Assembly: GCA_902470095.1 (NCBI GenBank)
Contig: CABRFG010000003.1
Coordinates: 1-61,760 of the forward strand
DNA from: an uncultured Collinsella sp.
GTDB taxonomy: Bacteria; Actinomycetota; Coriobacteriia; Coriobacteriales; Coriobacteriaceae
Length of the DNA stretch: 61,760 nucleotides
Direction: 5' to 3'
Shown here piece after piece: positions 54,427-61,760 of the stretch (position 1 is its first letter; each line of letters starts with the position of its first letter). Both the position numbers and the translations under genes were made by a program. Under the pieces are notes generated by a model that searched no databases, was not told the origin of the DNA, and saw nothing but the letters and a program-made list of their open reading frames with translations.

Positions 54427-54540
54427 GGAGTAGTGCTGGGGTGTTGGGCTGCATCACAAGGTCATTAGATGAATTTAAAAGTGCTGGGAACGTGCTACCA
54501 TTGCCGATAGCCTTAATCTCGTAGAAGCGGAGGCCGGATT

Positions 54541-55008
54541 ATGGGTTTTGCGGATCAGCAGCTTCAGATTCAGGTACCGTATTCTCCTGACGACACGTTT
54601 AATGCCTTGAAGGCAGCTATGGAAAAGCTGCCTAAAGTAAAAGTTGATAGCGCATCGCCCGCAACAAGAACAGTTGCAGCCGAGATTGGTATGAGCCTTT
54701 GGTCCTGGGGTGAAAATATCAGTATTTCGGTTGTTCCAGTTGAAGGCGGATCTGGCGTTACTGTCAACTCGTCATCTAAGGTCAGGACAAACGTATTAAA
54801 CGGGGGCAAAAATGCAAAGAATATTGCCGAGATAGTCGATGCCCTATCGAAGGAGCTCGAGCAGTATCCGCAGGTTTCACAGACTATTGAGACGCTGGTG
54901 GATAGTGGTGATGTAGTTGCAAGGCCCGAGAGACTTGCAGCGCTGCGTGATAGTGGAGTACTTACCGAGGAAGAGTTTGCTGCAGAAAAGGCGAAAATCC
55001 TTTCGTAA
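54541..55008 (+). CDS. SHOCT-domain protein
   Basis: 155 residues. The last 28 form a SHOCT module (ERLAALRDSGVLTEEEFAAEKAKIL), a short helical domain often at the end of membrane-stress proteins. The first 115 residues form an unassigned alpha/beta domain (FNALKAAMEKLPKVKVD) like the small lipid- or polymer-binding domains seen in other SHOCT proteins. The ATG at 54541 follows GGAGG. Base composition is noticeably lower in GC than its neighbours, which could mean recent gain. No terminator with a T-run is obvious. Confidence 0.8.
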   Translation: MGFADQQLQIQVPYSPDDTFNALKAAMEKLPKVKVDSASPATRTVAAEIGMSLWSWGENISISVVPVEGGSGVTVNSSSKVRTNVLNGGKNAKNIAEIVDALSKELEQYPQVSQTIETLVDSGDVVARPERLAALRDSGVLTEEEFAAEKAKILS

Positions 55009-55102
55009 TTAGACACGATGGTTGGATTTGCTTTCTGTTATTGAACTTGTTTATACCAGGCTGAAAACATCGTGTGGAATAAAAGTGCGCAGTAGCCTCG
55101 CC

Positions 55103-55555
55103 TTATACGGCAATAGGGACCTCTTTGGGGCGCCCTGCCTTTGGTGCGTCGGTGAGTCGTGCCTCGATGGAAGTTTTGGACACCATGCGCTTGGTGCCGT
55201 CCTTCCAAGAATCCAGCAGCCCAGCATTTATCAGTTGCGATACCCTTGCCGTGCTAACGCCAAGCATACGTGCGGCATCCGCTGCGGTGACGGCGGGGAT
55301 GTCGCCGAGCTCGCGGCTGACGGCCACGGCGATAATCTTGCCGCCGTGTTGTGGCTGGTGTCCAAAGTCCGGCGCGGGAAGATCGACGCCGCCCATAAGG
55401 TGATCGTCGACCATACATGCGAGAAAATCAGTGGCGCTTTCGACAGCGTCGTTTAGGTCGGAGCCAAACGTTCCCCCTCCGCCCAGCGAGCCACATGGCA
55501 CAGCGTCGACAACGCCGTCCGAATCAAAGAACTCGAATTCCCATACGTAAAGCAT
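55103..55555 (-). CDS. HicB-like protein with DNA-binding domain, no HicA
   Basis: 150 residues. The N-terminal half (YVWEFEFFDSDGVV, then DLNDAVESATDFLACMVDD) follows the HicB fold pattern, and the C-terminal half has a helix-turn-helix (TAADAARMLGVSTARVSQLI). HicB proteins are antitoxins to the HicA mRNA interferase, which is normally adjacent and about 60-80 residues long. No such frame lies on either side (gap 55556-55758), so it is an orphan regulator or the remnant of a lost pair. The ATG at 55555 follows GAGGAGG on the minus strand. Confidence 0.6.
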   Translation of the reverse strand: MLYVWEFEFFDSDGVVDAVPCGSLGGGGTFGSDLNDAVESATDFLACMVDDHLMGGVDLPAPDFGHQPQHGGKIIAVAVSRELGDIPAVTAADAARMLGVSTARVSQLINAGLLDSWKDGTKRMVSKTSIEARLTDAPKAGRPKEVPIAV

Positions 55556-55758
55556 GTAAGGCCTCCTCTAATGGCGAATAATACGAGGCGTACTCCTAGA
55601 AGCATTGCCAGTCGCATCGATGCGGCTGATCATGTCTATCTTAAAGCCTCGCGCGGACTCGAATTTCAATGTCGCCTAGCGCCTTCGTGCAGGATTCCCG
55701 AAGTGACTAAAATGTGACCATAGAGGCAGTTTTAGCGAACCCCATGGGAGTGACACGC

Positions 55759-56028
55759 ATGGACAACAGCACCTTGTTGTTCCAGGACAAAGGTTCGGGC
55801 ATGTTTAAAGACGTCAAGATCTAGCCTAACCGTATCGAGGTGCTCAAGAATGGTACTTTCGGCGGCAAGCATATCGAGATTGTCTACCTTAAGGACATCA
55901 CGGGAGTCAACAGGATCAAGGGCCGCGACGTTTTTCTGCGCAACAGATTGTTGACTGCCTGTGTCTTTAGCCTGAGTAGCCGTGCGAAGGCCCAGGAATT
56001 TGTGAACGCGCTGAACATGGTGATGTAG
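55759..56028 (+). pseudogene. Small bacterial-PH-like protein interrupted by one in-frame TAG
   Basis: ATG 55759 (GGGAG upstream) reads MDNSTLLFQDKGSGMFKDVKI and meets TAG at 55822-55824. The same frame continues without another stop for 67 residues (PNRIEVLKNGTFGG, IEIVYLKDITGVN, then AQEFVNALNMVM) to a TAG at 56026-56028. Together this is an 89-codon unit whose beta-strand and final helix pattern fits short bacterial PH-like domains as found near SHOCT proteins; the SHOCT gene at 54541 is close. A single point mutation from AAG or CAG would explain the TAG. The simplest view is a recently broken gene; stop readthrough is the alternative. Confidence 0.65.
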
Positions 56029-56126
56029 CCGACGTCGGCGTTCGGGCCAGACTTACGCCCGCGCATCTGGCGGCACGGTGGCTGGTCGTTCAACCTGCGA
56101 GGCGTTGCTCCTTCATGTCAAAAATA

Positions 56127-56153
56127 GGGGCGCAGAACGGTATTCTGCGCCCC
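56127..56153 (-). terminator. Terminator of the PI-PLC-like gene
   Basis: GGGGCGCAGAA (56127-56137) and TTCTGCGCCCC (56143-56153) form a perfect 11-bp stem with a 5-base loop. On the minus strand it is followed by TATTTTTG. Confidence 0.85.
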
Positions 56154-56189
56154 CCAATCAAATCGATGTGTCCAAAAGGGCCGGCTGGC

Positions 56190-58673
56190 CTATTCGTCAA
56201 CGTCTCCATTGTCCTCGCGGTCATTGGCAAGCATTGCCGTGCCGGCGACCGTCGTCGCCACGGCGGCAGCGGCGAGCCCGGCGGCGATGCCAGAGCCGTC
56301 GCCTGTGTCGGCGAGTTTTCCGCCCGAGCCCTTGCCCTTGTTGCCCTTGCCGTTCTTGTCGGCGCTGCCCGCGTTGGCGCCAGTGCCGGCGCCGGCGGCG
56401 CCTGCACTGCTCGAGGCCGCTACGGTAAAGCTTGCGGCTCCGTCGCTGGCGAGCGTGTAGTTCTGCGCCGCGTCGCCCAAGAGACCGTTCACGCGCACCC
56501 AGTACGTTCCTGCGGCAAATGTTTCGCCCTCGGCCATTGCCGCGCCCGGAGCGCCGTTCGCGTCGTGCACAAATTCGAGCTGGGCCGTACAGGCATCGGT
56601 TTCGAGCTTGCCGTCGAGCGGCGCCGTGACCTTGGCGCGCACATCCTCGCCGGCCTTAAGGCCTTCAAGTCCCTCAAAATGGGGCGTCAGCACGCGCGGA
56701 TCGATATCGATGGGCACGGATCCCCGCAACTCCGTAGCGGTCTCGTTGCCCAGGGCATCGACATCCACATATTCGATGGCAAACGCATGGCCCGAAGCCG
56801 CCACGTTGAGTACGTTGCTGCTGTCGACAAGGCGGAAATGGCCCTCGCCAACGGTCTTGCCATCTTGGAGCGAGGCATCGCTCAGCGAGTCTCCATACGT
56901 CATGTGCATGCGGTCCGGGAGGCAGCATGAAACTGTTGGCTTGTGCTTCGCGTCGTAATTGCGTTGGTAGATGCTCCGGGCCAGTGCCGAATCGACAAAG
57001 TCGGACGCGATAATGCCAACGTGCTTGAGGCAATCTGACTTTGTTTTATCGCTGCCGCTGGGATTGATGTACTGGCTCTTGTACAGATGCTCGTTGACCA
57101 CTCGCGACGCGGTAAAAGGATTGCTTCCTTGTTTGTAATTCGTGCAACTGGTGTAGTTGATAGACCAGCAGCGTTCCAGGACTTGCACCTTGGCGCCATC
57201 ATTGTCCTCGACGTCCACCTTGTTGCGCGTGAGATTGGTCGTCTCTCGCAGCGCCATATCGACCCAGCTAGTCTTGTCGGTTCCGGTGCATTCAAAATGG
57301 TCCTGGGCGTATACCTTGGTGCAATAGGGCTCTTTGTCGCCCGCATTGCCCGTAGTCTCAAAGCCTCGCGCGTCTTGGACGAGGCACATCGACTGCCCGG
57401 AATGCGCCTTGATTTTGTCGTCCCATTGGGTGAGATCGAGGCCCCACGTGTGGCCGCTTACGCTGTTGCCGGCGAGTACAAATCGACGCAGCAGGACGAT
57501 CTTTCCGCGCACCTCGTTCAGTGTAGGGATTCGGCTCGACGTGTAGAACAGATCGGGATTATCGTGCATAACCTTGGCGAAAGCCGTCGTAACGCTTTCG
57601 TCGGTAGCCTCGTCGTTGCCTCGTGACGCAAGCATGATGAGCGCTTCTGACGGGTTTTCGTTCAAAAATGTTTTGAAGTAACCGATGACATCGGAGAGAT
57701 GCATAAAGCCCCCGTCTTTTTTGAGCAGGTAGCATCTTCCATGGTCGATACCGGGGTCGCCGTTCTCGTCGTTCCTTCCGAGTCGGATATCAAAATAGCG
57801 AATGCCTTCGAGCAACTGCGTCGGGATGTAATCCTGCTGGCACTTTGCTTGTGAGGATTGGGGCTCGGTGTCGTTGTCCACGCTGCAGGTGCCCGAATCA
57901 TGCGTGCCCGGGATACTCAGCTCGTCGAGGTACTTGTTGTCGTCGACGTATTTCATCCAGCATGGTCCGTCGACGTAGCTGCTATACGTGGTCCAGTCGA
58001 TACTTCTAACTGTGGTATTGATCTTGCCCATGTCGTAACCGACAAGTTCTAGCTCCCACGGAATGCTCTTACTCTTATGGCAGATCTTATTGTTGTCCTG
58101 GTCTTTGCCGTCCGATTCTATTGCCAGGTACTTAATGTCTTTTTTCTCGGTTTCTTTCTCGACCGTGCGGTCTCGGATGATATAGGTTCCGTTTGATTGA
58201 CGCTCGAACGCAAAAGCGCGGCTGGGCTTGTTGTCATACTCGCCGCCCCATACGTGGATGACCTTTCCATCTTTGTCCGAGTCGTCGTCGACCGACCAAA
58301 TGCTGTAGCCCGTCTTTTTATGCTCTTCGAAATTGAGCAAGGTGCGGATAGCATACCAGTTTGTATCGTCATTCTTGGTCGTTACGTTCTCAAGGATGAG
58401 CTTGCTGGACGTGCCGTCGTTAAACAGGTGGCAGACGTTGCCGCGAACGTTGCCGTCTTGGTTGACGCTCGCGGTGCGAAAATAGCCCGCGGGGCGAAGG
58501 CGAATGACGAAATTGTCGAGGCTGTCCGACGGTGCGGGTGTGTTGTCTGCAAATGCCGCTCGCAGGGGAATGCCCGGCGCTGCGGTTTCGGGCAGGCTTG
58601 CAAGTGGTGACAACGCCGCAAGCCCTAGGCCCAGCGTAAACGCTCGGCGGCTGATGGCATGGTGTTCGGTCAT
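56190..58673 (-). CDS. Secreted, cell-wall-anchored PI-PLC X-domain protein
   Basis: 827 residues. The N-terminus has a twin-arginine signal (SRRAFTLGLGLAALSPLA). A Trp/Asp-rich domain of about 200 residues precedes the phosphatidylinositol-specific phospholipase C X domain: LSIPGTHDSG (H258, D259), FDIRLGR (R297) and DHGRCYL (H311), the two catalytic histidines. C-terminal beta-rich region, Gly/Lys linker, sortase-like LADTG (787-791), hydrophobic helix and a short tail that is acidic rather than basic. Bacterial members cleave phosphatidylinositol or GPI anchors; here the host glycan or lipid target is unknown. The start has GGAGAA upstream. No sortase gene is in the window. Confidence 0.85.
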   Translation of the reverse strand: MTEHHAISRRAFTLGLGLAALSPLASLPETAAPGIPLRAAFADNTPAPSDSLDNFVIRLRPAGYFRTASVNQDGNVRGNVCHLFNDGTSSKLILENVTTKNDDTNWYAIRTLLNFEEHKKTGYSIWSVDDDSDKDGKVIHVWGGEYDNKPSRAFAFERQSNGTYIIRDRTVEKETEKKDIKYLAIESDGKDQDNNKICHKSKSIPWELELVGYDMGKINTTVRSIDWTTYSSYVDGPCWMKYVDDNKYLDELSIPGTHDSGTCSVDNDTEPQSSQAKCQQDYIPTQLLEGIRYFDIRLGRNDENGDPGIDHGRCYLLKKDGGFMHLSDVIGYFKTFLNENPSEALIMLASRGNDEATDESVTTAFAKVMHDNPDLFYTSSRIPTLNEVRGKIVLLRRFVLAGNSVSGHTWGLDLTQWDDKIKAHSGQSMCLVQDARGFETTGNAGDKEPYCTKVYAQDHFECTGTDKTSWVDMALRETTNLTRNKVDVEDNDGAKVQVLERCWSINYTSCTNYKQGSNPFTASRVVNEHLYKSQYINPSGSDKTKSDCLKHVGIIASDFVDSALARSIYQRNYDAKHKPTVSCCLPDRMHMTYGDSLSDASLQDGKTVGEGHFRLVDSSNVLNVAASGHAFAIEYVDVDALGNETATELRGSVPIDIDPRVLTPHFEGLEGLKAGEDVRAKVTAPLDGKLETDACTAQLEFVHDANGAPGAAMAEGETFAAGTYWVRVNGLLGDAAQNYTLASDGAASFTVAASSSAGAAGAGTGANAGSADKNGKGNKGKGSGGKLADTGDGSGIAAGLAAAAVATTVAGTAMLANDREDNGDVDE

Positions 58674-58711
58674 AACTTCTCCATTCGCAGAGTGCGGTTA
58701 TGCGATAGTTT

Positions 58712-58729
58712 TGGTCACTATACTGACCA
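58712..58729 (-). promoter_or_regulatory. Palindrome overlapping a possible -10 of the PI-PLC-like gene
   Basis: TGGTCA (58712-58717) and TGACCA (58724-58729) flank CTATAC. On the minus strand the centre reads TATAGT, a fair -10 element about 44 bases before the start codon, so a repressor bound here would block transcription (inference). The rest of the 58674-58978 gap holds only the terminator of the next gene. Confidence 0.4.
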
Positions 58730-58874
58730 GATGTTTAAAGATGCTGGTTTAATTGTCTGCTCGGCGCAATAAATCGGTGGGCGGACGTGTTGGGGTGTTT
58801 GTCGTTTTCGTACTGTTGCCACATTTGGGGTGGTTCCGGCGTCCGGCGTCCTCGCGTTCGTCGGCTACCGGCAT

Positions 58875-58905
58875 AAGAAAAGGAGGGTCGGTTTACCGGC
58901 CCTCC
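58875..58905 (-). terminator. Terminator of the lipoprotein gene
   Basis: GGAGGGTCGG (58882-58891) pairs with CCGGCCCTCC (58896-58905), with one wobble. On the minus strand TTTTCTT follows. Confidence 0.75.
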
Positions 58906-58978
58906 CTTGGTACGAAGCGCTGGGATACCGTCGCTTGTTTACGCTGCGCCCGTGTTTCCCGCTGCGCTCGCCAGTCGC

Positions 58979-59572
58979 TTAGCGTTTAATCTCGATATCC
59001 TCGAGCTTAACGTCCATGGCCTCGGTCTTGGCCTTGGTGATGTCGTCGGCAAATTCCAGAGACTCCATCATGGTCTCGACGGCGTCCTTGTGCTCCTCGA
59101 CATTGTCGATACGCACGTACGCACTGCCGCCGTCAACGTCAGTGAAGTACTCGGTCGTCACGCCGCCCGAGTGCGTAAAGTAGGCGCTGCGCCAGGTCTT
59201 GCCGTTGTACTTAACGGGATCGCTCTCGGTCCATCCGGAGTTGGCCTTCCACTTTGCCTCGTAATCGAACAACTCGTCGGCGTTCTTGTCAGAGTCGAAG
59301 ACGGGGATGAAGCGGTCGCTAGCGTGCTCGCTCTCGGTGAACCTAAACTGGGCCCTATCGGCCGTGTCGCCGGCAGCGTCGGTGATCTCGACGCCCTCGG
59401 GGACCTCGACCTTAAACCAAATGAAGTCGGTCCTCATATCCACGGCTGGTTTTTCTGCTCCGCCGCCACCGCCACTTCCGGTAGCGCCACCGCTTCCGCC
59501 GCAACCCACCAGGGCAACCGCGGCAAAGAGACTGATGCAGAGGGTGAGAATCGCAAAGGCCTTCTTTTTCAT
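58979..59572 (-). CDS. Lipoprotein of unknown function
   Basis: 197 residues. A Sec lipoprotein signal (KKKAFAILTLCISLFAAVALVGC) ends at C24 and is followed by a Gly/Ser/Ala linker. The mature part has a beta-rich fold (FIWFKVEVPEGVE, WRSAYFTHSGGVTTEYF) and a C-terminal charged helix region, similar in style to small actinobacterial surface lipoproteins. GAGGAGG lies upstream of the ATG on the minus strand. No family motif or operon partner decides its role. Confidence 0.8.
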   Translation of the reverse strand: MKKKAFAILTLCISLFAAVALVGCGGSGGATGSGGGGGAEKPAVDMRTDFIWFKVEVPEGVEITDAAGDTADRAQFRFTESEHASDRFIPVFDSDKNADELFDYEAKWKANSGWTESDPVKYNGKTWRSAYFTHSGGVTTEYFTDVDGGSAYVRIDNVEEHKDAVETMMESLEFADDITKAKTEAMDVKLEDIEIKR

Positions 59573-59644
59573 GGTCGTGTCCTCCTCGATCTGTAACCGC
59601 CCATGGATTACCTGCCTTTACTGTACGCGCGAGCGGCTCGTTCG

Positions 59645-59855
59645 GGTGGGCCATGTGTCCCATTCTGAGGGCCGGATTTGCGCCGGCAAGTGGCAATATG
59701 TCTGGGCGCAAAAGAGGGGAGGGCCGATGCCGTCGGCCCTCCCCGGGGTTGGGCGCCCTCGCTTTTAACGGAGCGCGTGCGCGGATGCGGGTGGAGCCTT
59801 GTATGCCCCAGTTTGCGCTGCTGGGGAGTCTCGAAAGGTGGGCCATGTGTCCCAT
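59645..59855 (+). repeat. 19-bp direct repeat pair with a hairpin between
   Basis: GGTGGGCCATGTGTCCCAT occurs at 59645-59663 and again at 59837-59855. Between them lies a perfect 12-bp stem, GGGGAGGGCCGA (59716-59727) with TCGGCCCTCCCC (59733-59744), whose minus-strand side is followed by CTCTTTTG. The 409-base gap 59573-59981 has no convincing gene; the pattern may be a worn insertion or duplication. Confidence 0.5.
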
Positions 59856-59981
59856 GTTTGGGGCACTGGGCGCATGGGGCGGCACGGCTCGGCATCGGCT
59901 TTTTCATGTTGCGCAACAGCGCCCTGGGTGGGGGCGTATAGACTTGGCTGTGACAAAAGCTAAACCACGAAAGGTCGAACG

Positions 59982-60821
59982 ATGTTCTGTAAAACATGCG
60001 GACAGCAAGTTCCCGATGGATCGACGTTTTGTACGCACTGTGGGGCTTCGCTTACGGGCGGTTCCGTTCCGGCGCCTACGGGCGCTGGTTCTTCCTCTGC
60101 CCCGGGCCTAACCCAATCGATGCCGCCGGTCGCGCCTGTACCTCAAAAGCCTAAGAGCAAGGCGCCGGTCATTATCGCGGTGGCGTGTGCCGCCGTGGTA
60201 CTCCTCGGGGGCGGCACGGTGTTTGCGCTCACGATGCTTAACGGGTCCAAGAGCTCTGACACGCAGATTTCGGTGATCGATACCGGGTCTTCGGACGAGA
60301 AAGATTCTTCTGCCAAGAAGAAGGATGACAAGTCCAAGGCCAAGGAGTCTTCGTCGTCGGATGACGAGGCCGTTCCCGAGGACGAATCGGCATACTACGG
60401 CTCGGGCGATTCGTACGATTACCTAACCGATGTGTATACGTACACGAACGACATGCATCCTTATAGCATGTCGATTCCCAATCGCTTTGAGATGGAAGAT
60501 ACTCCCAGCAGCAGCGGCGCTAGGTATAAGGATCCGGAGACGGGCTTTGTAATCAACCTGTTTGGCTAGGTCAACATTAACGAAGAAACCGCACACGAGA
60601 TGTTCGTCGATGCGGACACCTCGGGCAAGGCCGACCTCTATACCGCAGAGGGCGACAACTGGTACGTGGTCTCGTGGTGTGAGGACGATACGATCATTTA
60701 CGAAAAGACGATCGTCACGGATTCGACGATTGCCACGGCGCATTTGGAGTACTCGACTGCAAACCGCGACATGGGGTCGAAGATTATCGATACGCTGCTG
60801 CCGACGTTTCAGGTGGACTAG
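59982..60821 (+). pseudogene. Zinc-ribbon membrane protein interrupted by one in-frame TAG
   Basis: ATG 59982 (GAAAGG upstream) gives a zinc ribbon (C3, C6, C17, C20), a Pro/Ala linker, one membrane helix (about 63-86), a Ser/Asp/Lys-rich spacer and the start of an outer domain. It meets TAG at 60567-60569 after 195 residues. The same frame then continues 83 residues (VNINEETAHEMFVDADTSG, NWYVVSWCEDD, then KIIDTLLPTFQVD) to a TAG at 60819. The outer domain would be complete only across the TAG. The N-terminal part is paralogous to the protein at 47883. Either recently inactivated, expressed as a shortened form, or read through. Confidence 0.65.
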
Positions 60822-60917
60822 GCGCCCGCGCCTATAGCCGGCAATCGGAAACGCCGATAGCCAGAGCTCCTGACAGCCTTTGTCTTATGGGCTAGACTGG
60901 CTTGGACAAGATCGATG

Positions 60918-60958
60918 AATGGGACAACCGCTTCCTGGTGTCGTTGTCCCATTTTTTA
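60918..60958 (+). terminator. Terminator between the zinc-ribbon gene and fchA
   Basis: AATGGGACAAC (60918-60928) pairs perfectly with GTTGTCCCATT (60943-60953), followed by TTTATT. It lies 97 bases after the upstream gene and 49 before fchA, so it could also act as a leader hairpin of fchA. Confidence 0.7.
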
Positions 60959-61006
60959 TTATGCGTGCGGCCCGTGGTGGCCGGCGCGGTGGGCAGGGGT
61001 GTTTCG

Positions 61007-61639
61007 ATGAGCCAAGAGATGATGGATAAAACCTGTCGAGAGTTTGCCCAAGCGCTGGCTGCTCGCGAGCCGGTTCCCGGTGGCGGTAGTGCGAGCGCCT
61101 TTGTGGGCGCACTGGGCGCCTCGCTTTGCGGGATGGTCGCCCGCTACGGTGCGACCAATCCCGCGCTTGCTGATCGTGCGGATGACCTGACGCGCGCGTT
61201 TACCCAGGCTGATGAGCTGGCCCAGGAGCTTGTCGAGTTGGTTGCCGAGGACGTTCGTGCGTACGGCCAGGTGTCCGCGGCGTACGGTATTCCGCGTGAC
61301 GATCCGACTCGAGCGACCGCGATTCAGGATGCGCTGCATGTGGCCGCTCTGCCGCCGTATCGCATTATGGATGCCTGCGGGCGTGCGCTGGCGCTGCTCG
61401 AGGACATGGCCGACAAGGGTTCGCGTCAACTGCTGTCCGATGTGGCGTGCGGCGCCGTGTTCTGCCGTGCCGCTATGCAGGGCGCGAGCTTGACGCTCTT
61501 TGCGAACACCACGTCTATGAAGGATCGCGCTCGTGCTAAGGAGCTCGAGACGGCGTGTGATGAGTTGCTCGACACATGGTTGCCGCGCGCCGATGCGCTG
61601 GCGCGCCGCGCCTCCGACGCTGCAAGGAAGAGAGGATAG
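61007..61639 (+). CDS. fchA: FchA-type methenyl-THF cyclohydrolase/formimino-THF cyclodeaminase
   Basis: 210 residues, single-domain FTCD_C fold. The signature REPVPGGGSASAFVGALGASL binds the folate, and MVARYGATNP and GSRQLLSDVACGAVF follow in the expected places. It converts 5,10-methenyl-THF to 10-formyl-THF or releases ammonia from formimino-THF. The ATG at 61007 follows AGGGGTG. It is followed 2 bases later by folD, so they are one operon and link with fhs at 46024. Since FolD has its own cyclohydrolase in many species, this gene may be a dedicated fermentative form. Confidence 0.9.
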   Translation: MSQEMMDKTCREFAQALAAREPVPGGGSASAFVGALGASLCGMVARYGATNPALADRADDLTRAFTQADELAQELVELVAEDVRAYGQVSAAYGIPRDDPTRATAIQDALHVAALPPYRIMDACGRALALLEDMADKGSRQLLSDVACGAVFCRAAMQGASLTLFANTTSMKDRARAKELETACDELLDTWLPRADALARRASDAARKRG

Positions 61640-61641
61640 CC

Positions 61642-61760
61642 ATGGCTGAACTGCTGAAGGGTGCTCCCGTTGCTCGCGCTTTGACTGAGGAACTTGCTGC
61701 TCGCTGCGCAGCCCTGCGCGAGCGGGGCGTTGTTCCGACGTTGGCTCTCGTGCGTGTAGG
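61642..61760 (+). CDS. folD: N-terminal part of FolD (methylene-THF dehydrogenase/cyclohydrolase), cut by the window edge
   Basis: ATG 61642 follows AGAGGATAG, 2 bases after the fchA stop. The 39 visible residues (AELLKGAPVARALTEELAAR, then VVPTLALVRVG) match the FolD N-terminus, including the P.LA..RVG strand. The catalytic lysine region lies beyond the edge. The operon position next to fchA supports the call. Confidence 0.75.
   Translation, partial: MAELLKGAPVARALTEELAARCAALRERGVVPTLALVRV

Noticed and set aside
59608..59997. Minus-strand frame of 129 codons in the 59573-59981 gap
   Set aside because: Rich in Pro, Arg and His, has no ribosome site and overlaps the start of the zinc-ribbon gene.
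55759..60821. Pyrrolysine or reassigned TAG as explanation for both interrupted genes
   Set aside because: Many genes here end normally in TAG and no pyl-type genes were seen; recent mutation or limited readthrough is simpler.

Overview
The window is about 62 kb of GC-rich bacterial DNA, densely packed with genes. Gene content points to an anaerobic, sugar-fermenting gut actinobacterium of the class Coriobacteriia, most likely Collinsella or a close relative. The signs are PTS-fed phospho-glycosidases, an [FeFe]-hydrogenase, a superoxide reductase instead of respiratory genes, formate-tetrahydrofolate ligase with FchA and FolD, Tat signals, and a LexA box of the Gram-positive type. This taxonomic call is an inference from gene content and composition, not from a marker-gene comparison. 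No rRNA, tRNA or CRISPR array was seen.

Layout. 1-4.6 kb: alpha-glucoside locus (PTS IIA, LicT/BglG-type antiterminator, PTS IICB, GH4 6-phospho-alpha-glucosidase). 4.8-10.9 kb: tight four-gene operon with a NuoF/GltD-like flavoprotein, an [FeFe]-hydrogenase, a Tat-lipoprotein solute-binding protein and a one-piece ABC permease-ATPase. 11.1-12.3 kb: lone RelB/DinJ-type antitoxin and a CPBP membrane protease. 12.4-16.4 kb: AraC regulator divergent from a GH1 6-phospho-beta-glucosidase and a PTS IIBC. 16.5-26.4 kb: housekeeping genes (YgiQ radical SAM, DUF1275 membrane protein, iron alcohol dehydrogenase, M42 peptidase, MnmA, CysK with a divergent Rrf2 regulator, a holin-like membrane protein, YerC). 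26.6-45.9 kb: DNA metabolism (AddB-like, AddA, DnaE, SWIM-SNF2 helicase, then RuvCAB behind a LexA box), interrupted by superoxide reductase and a NAD-synthetase homologue whose active sites are lost. 46-47.7 kb: formate-THF ligase. 47.9-60.8 kb: accessory region of zinc-ribbon, single-pass and secreted proteins, including a sortase-anchored PI-PLC-like enzyme, a CDF transporter, a HicB-like protein, and two genes each interrupted by one in-frame TAG. 61.0 kb to the end: FchA and the start of FolD.

Working together: the two PTS loci import and cleave phosphorylated disaccharides, and the free-standing IIA may serve both, since the second transporter has none. Fermentation reductant can leave as H2 through the flavoprotein-hydrogenase pair or as alcohol through the iron dehydrogenase. 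Fhs, FchA and FolD form the tetrahydrofolate one-carbon branch. The most unusual items are the hydrogenase-ABC transporter operon, the degenerate NAD synthetase, the paired in-frame TAG codons, a 140-bp element with perfect 19-bp terminal inverted repeats, and a set of long intergenic palindromes containing GGGAC-type cores.
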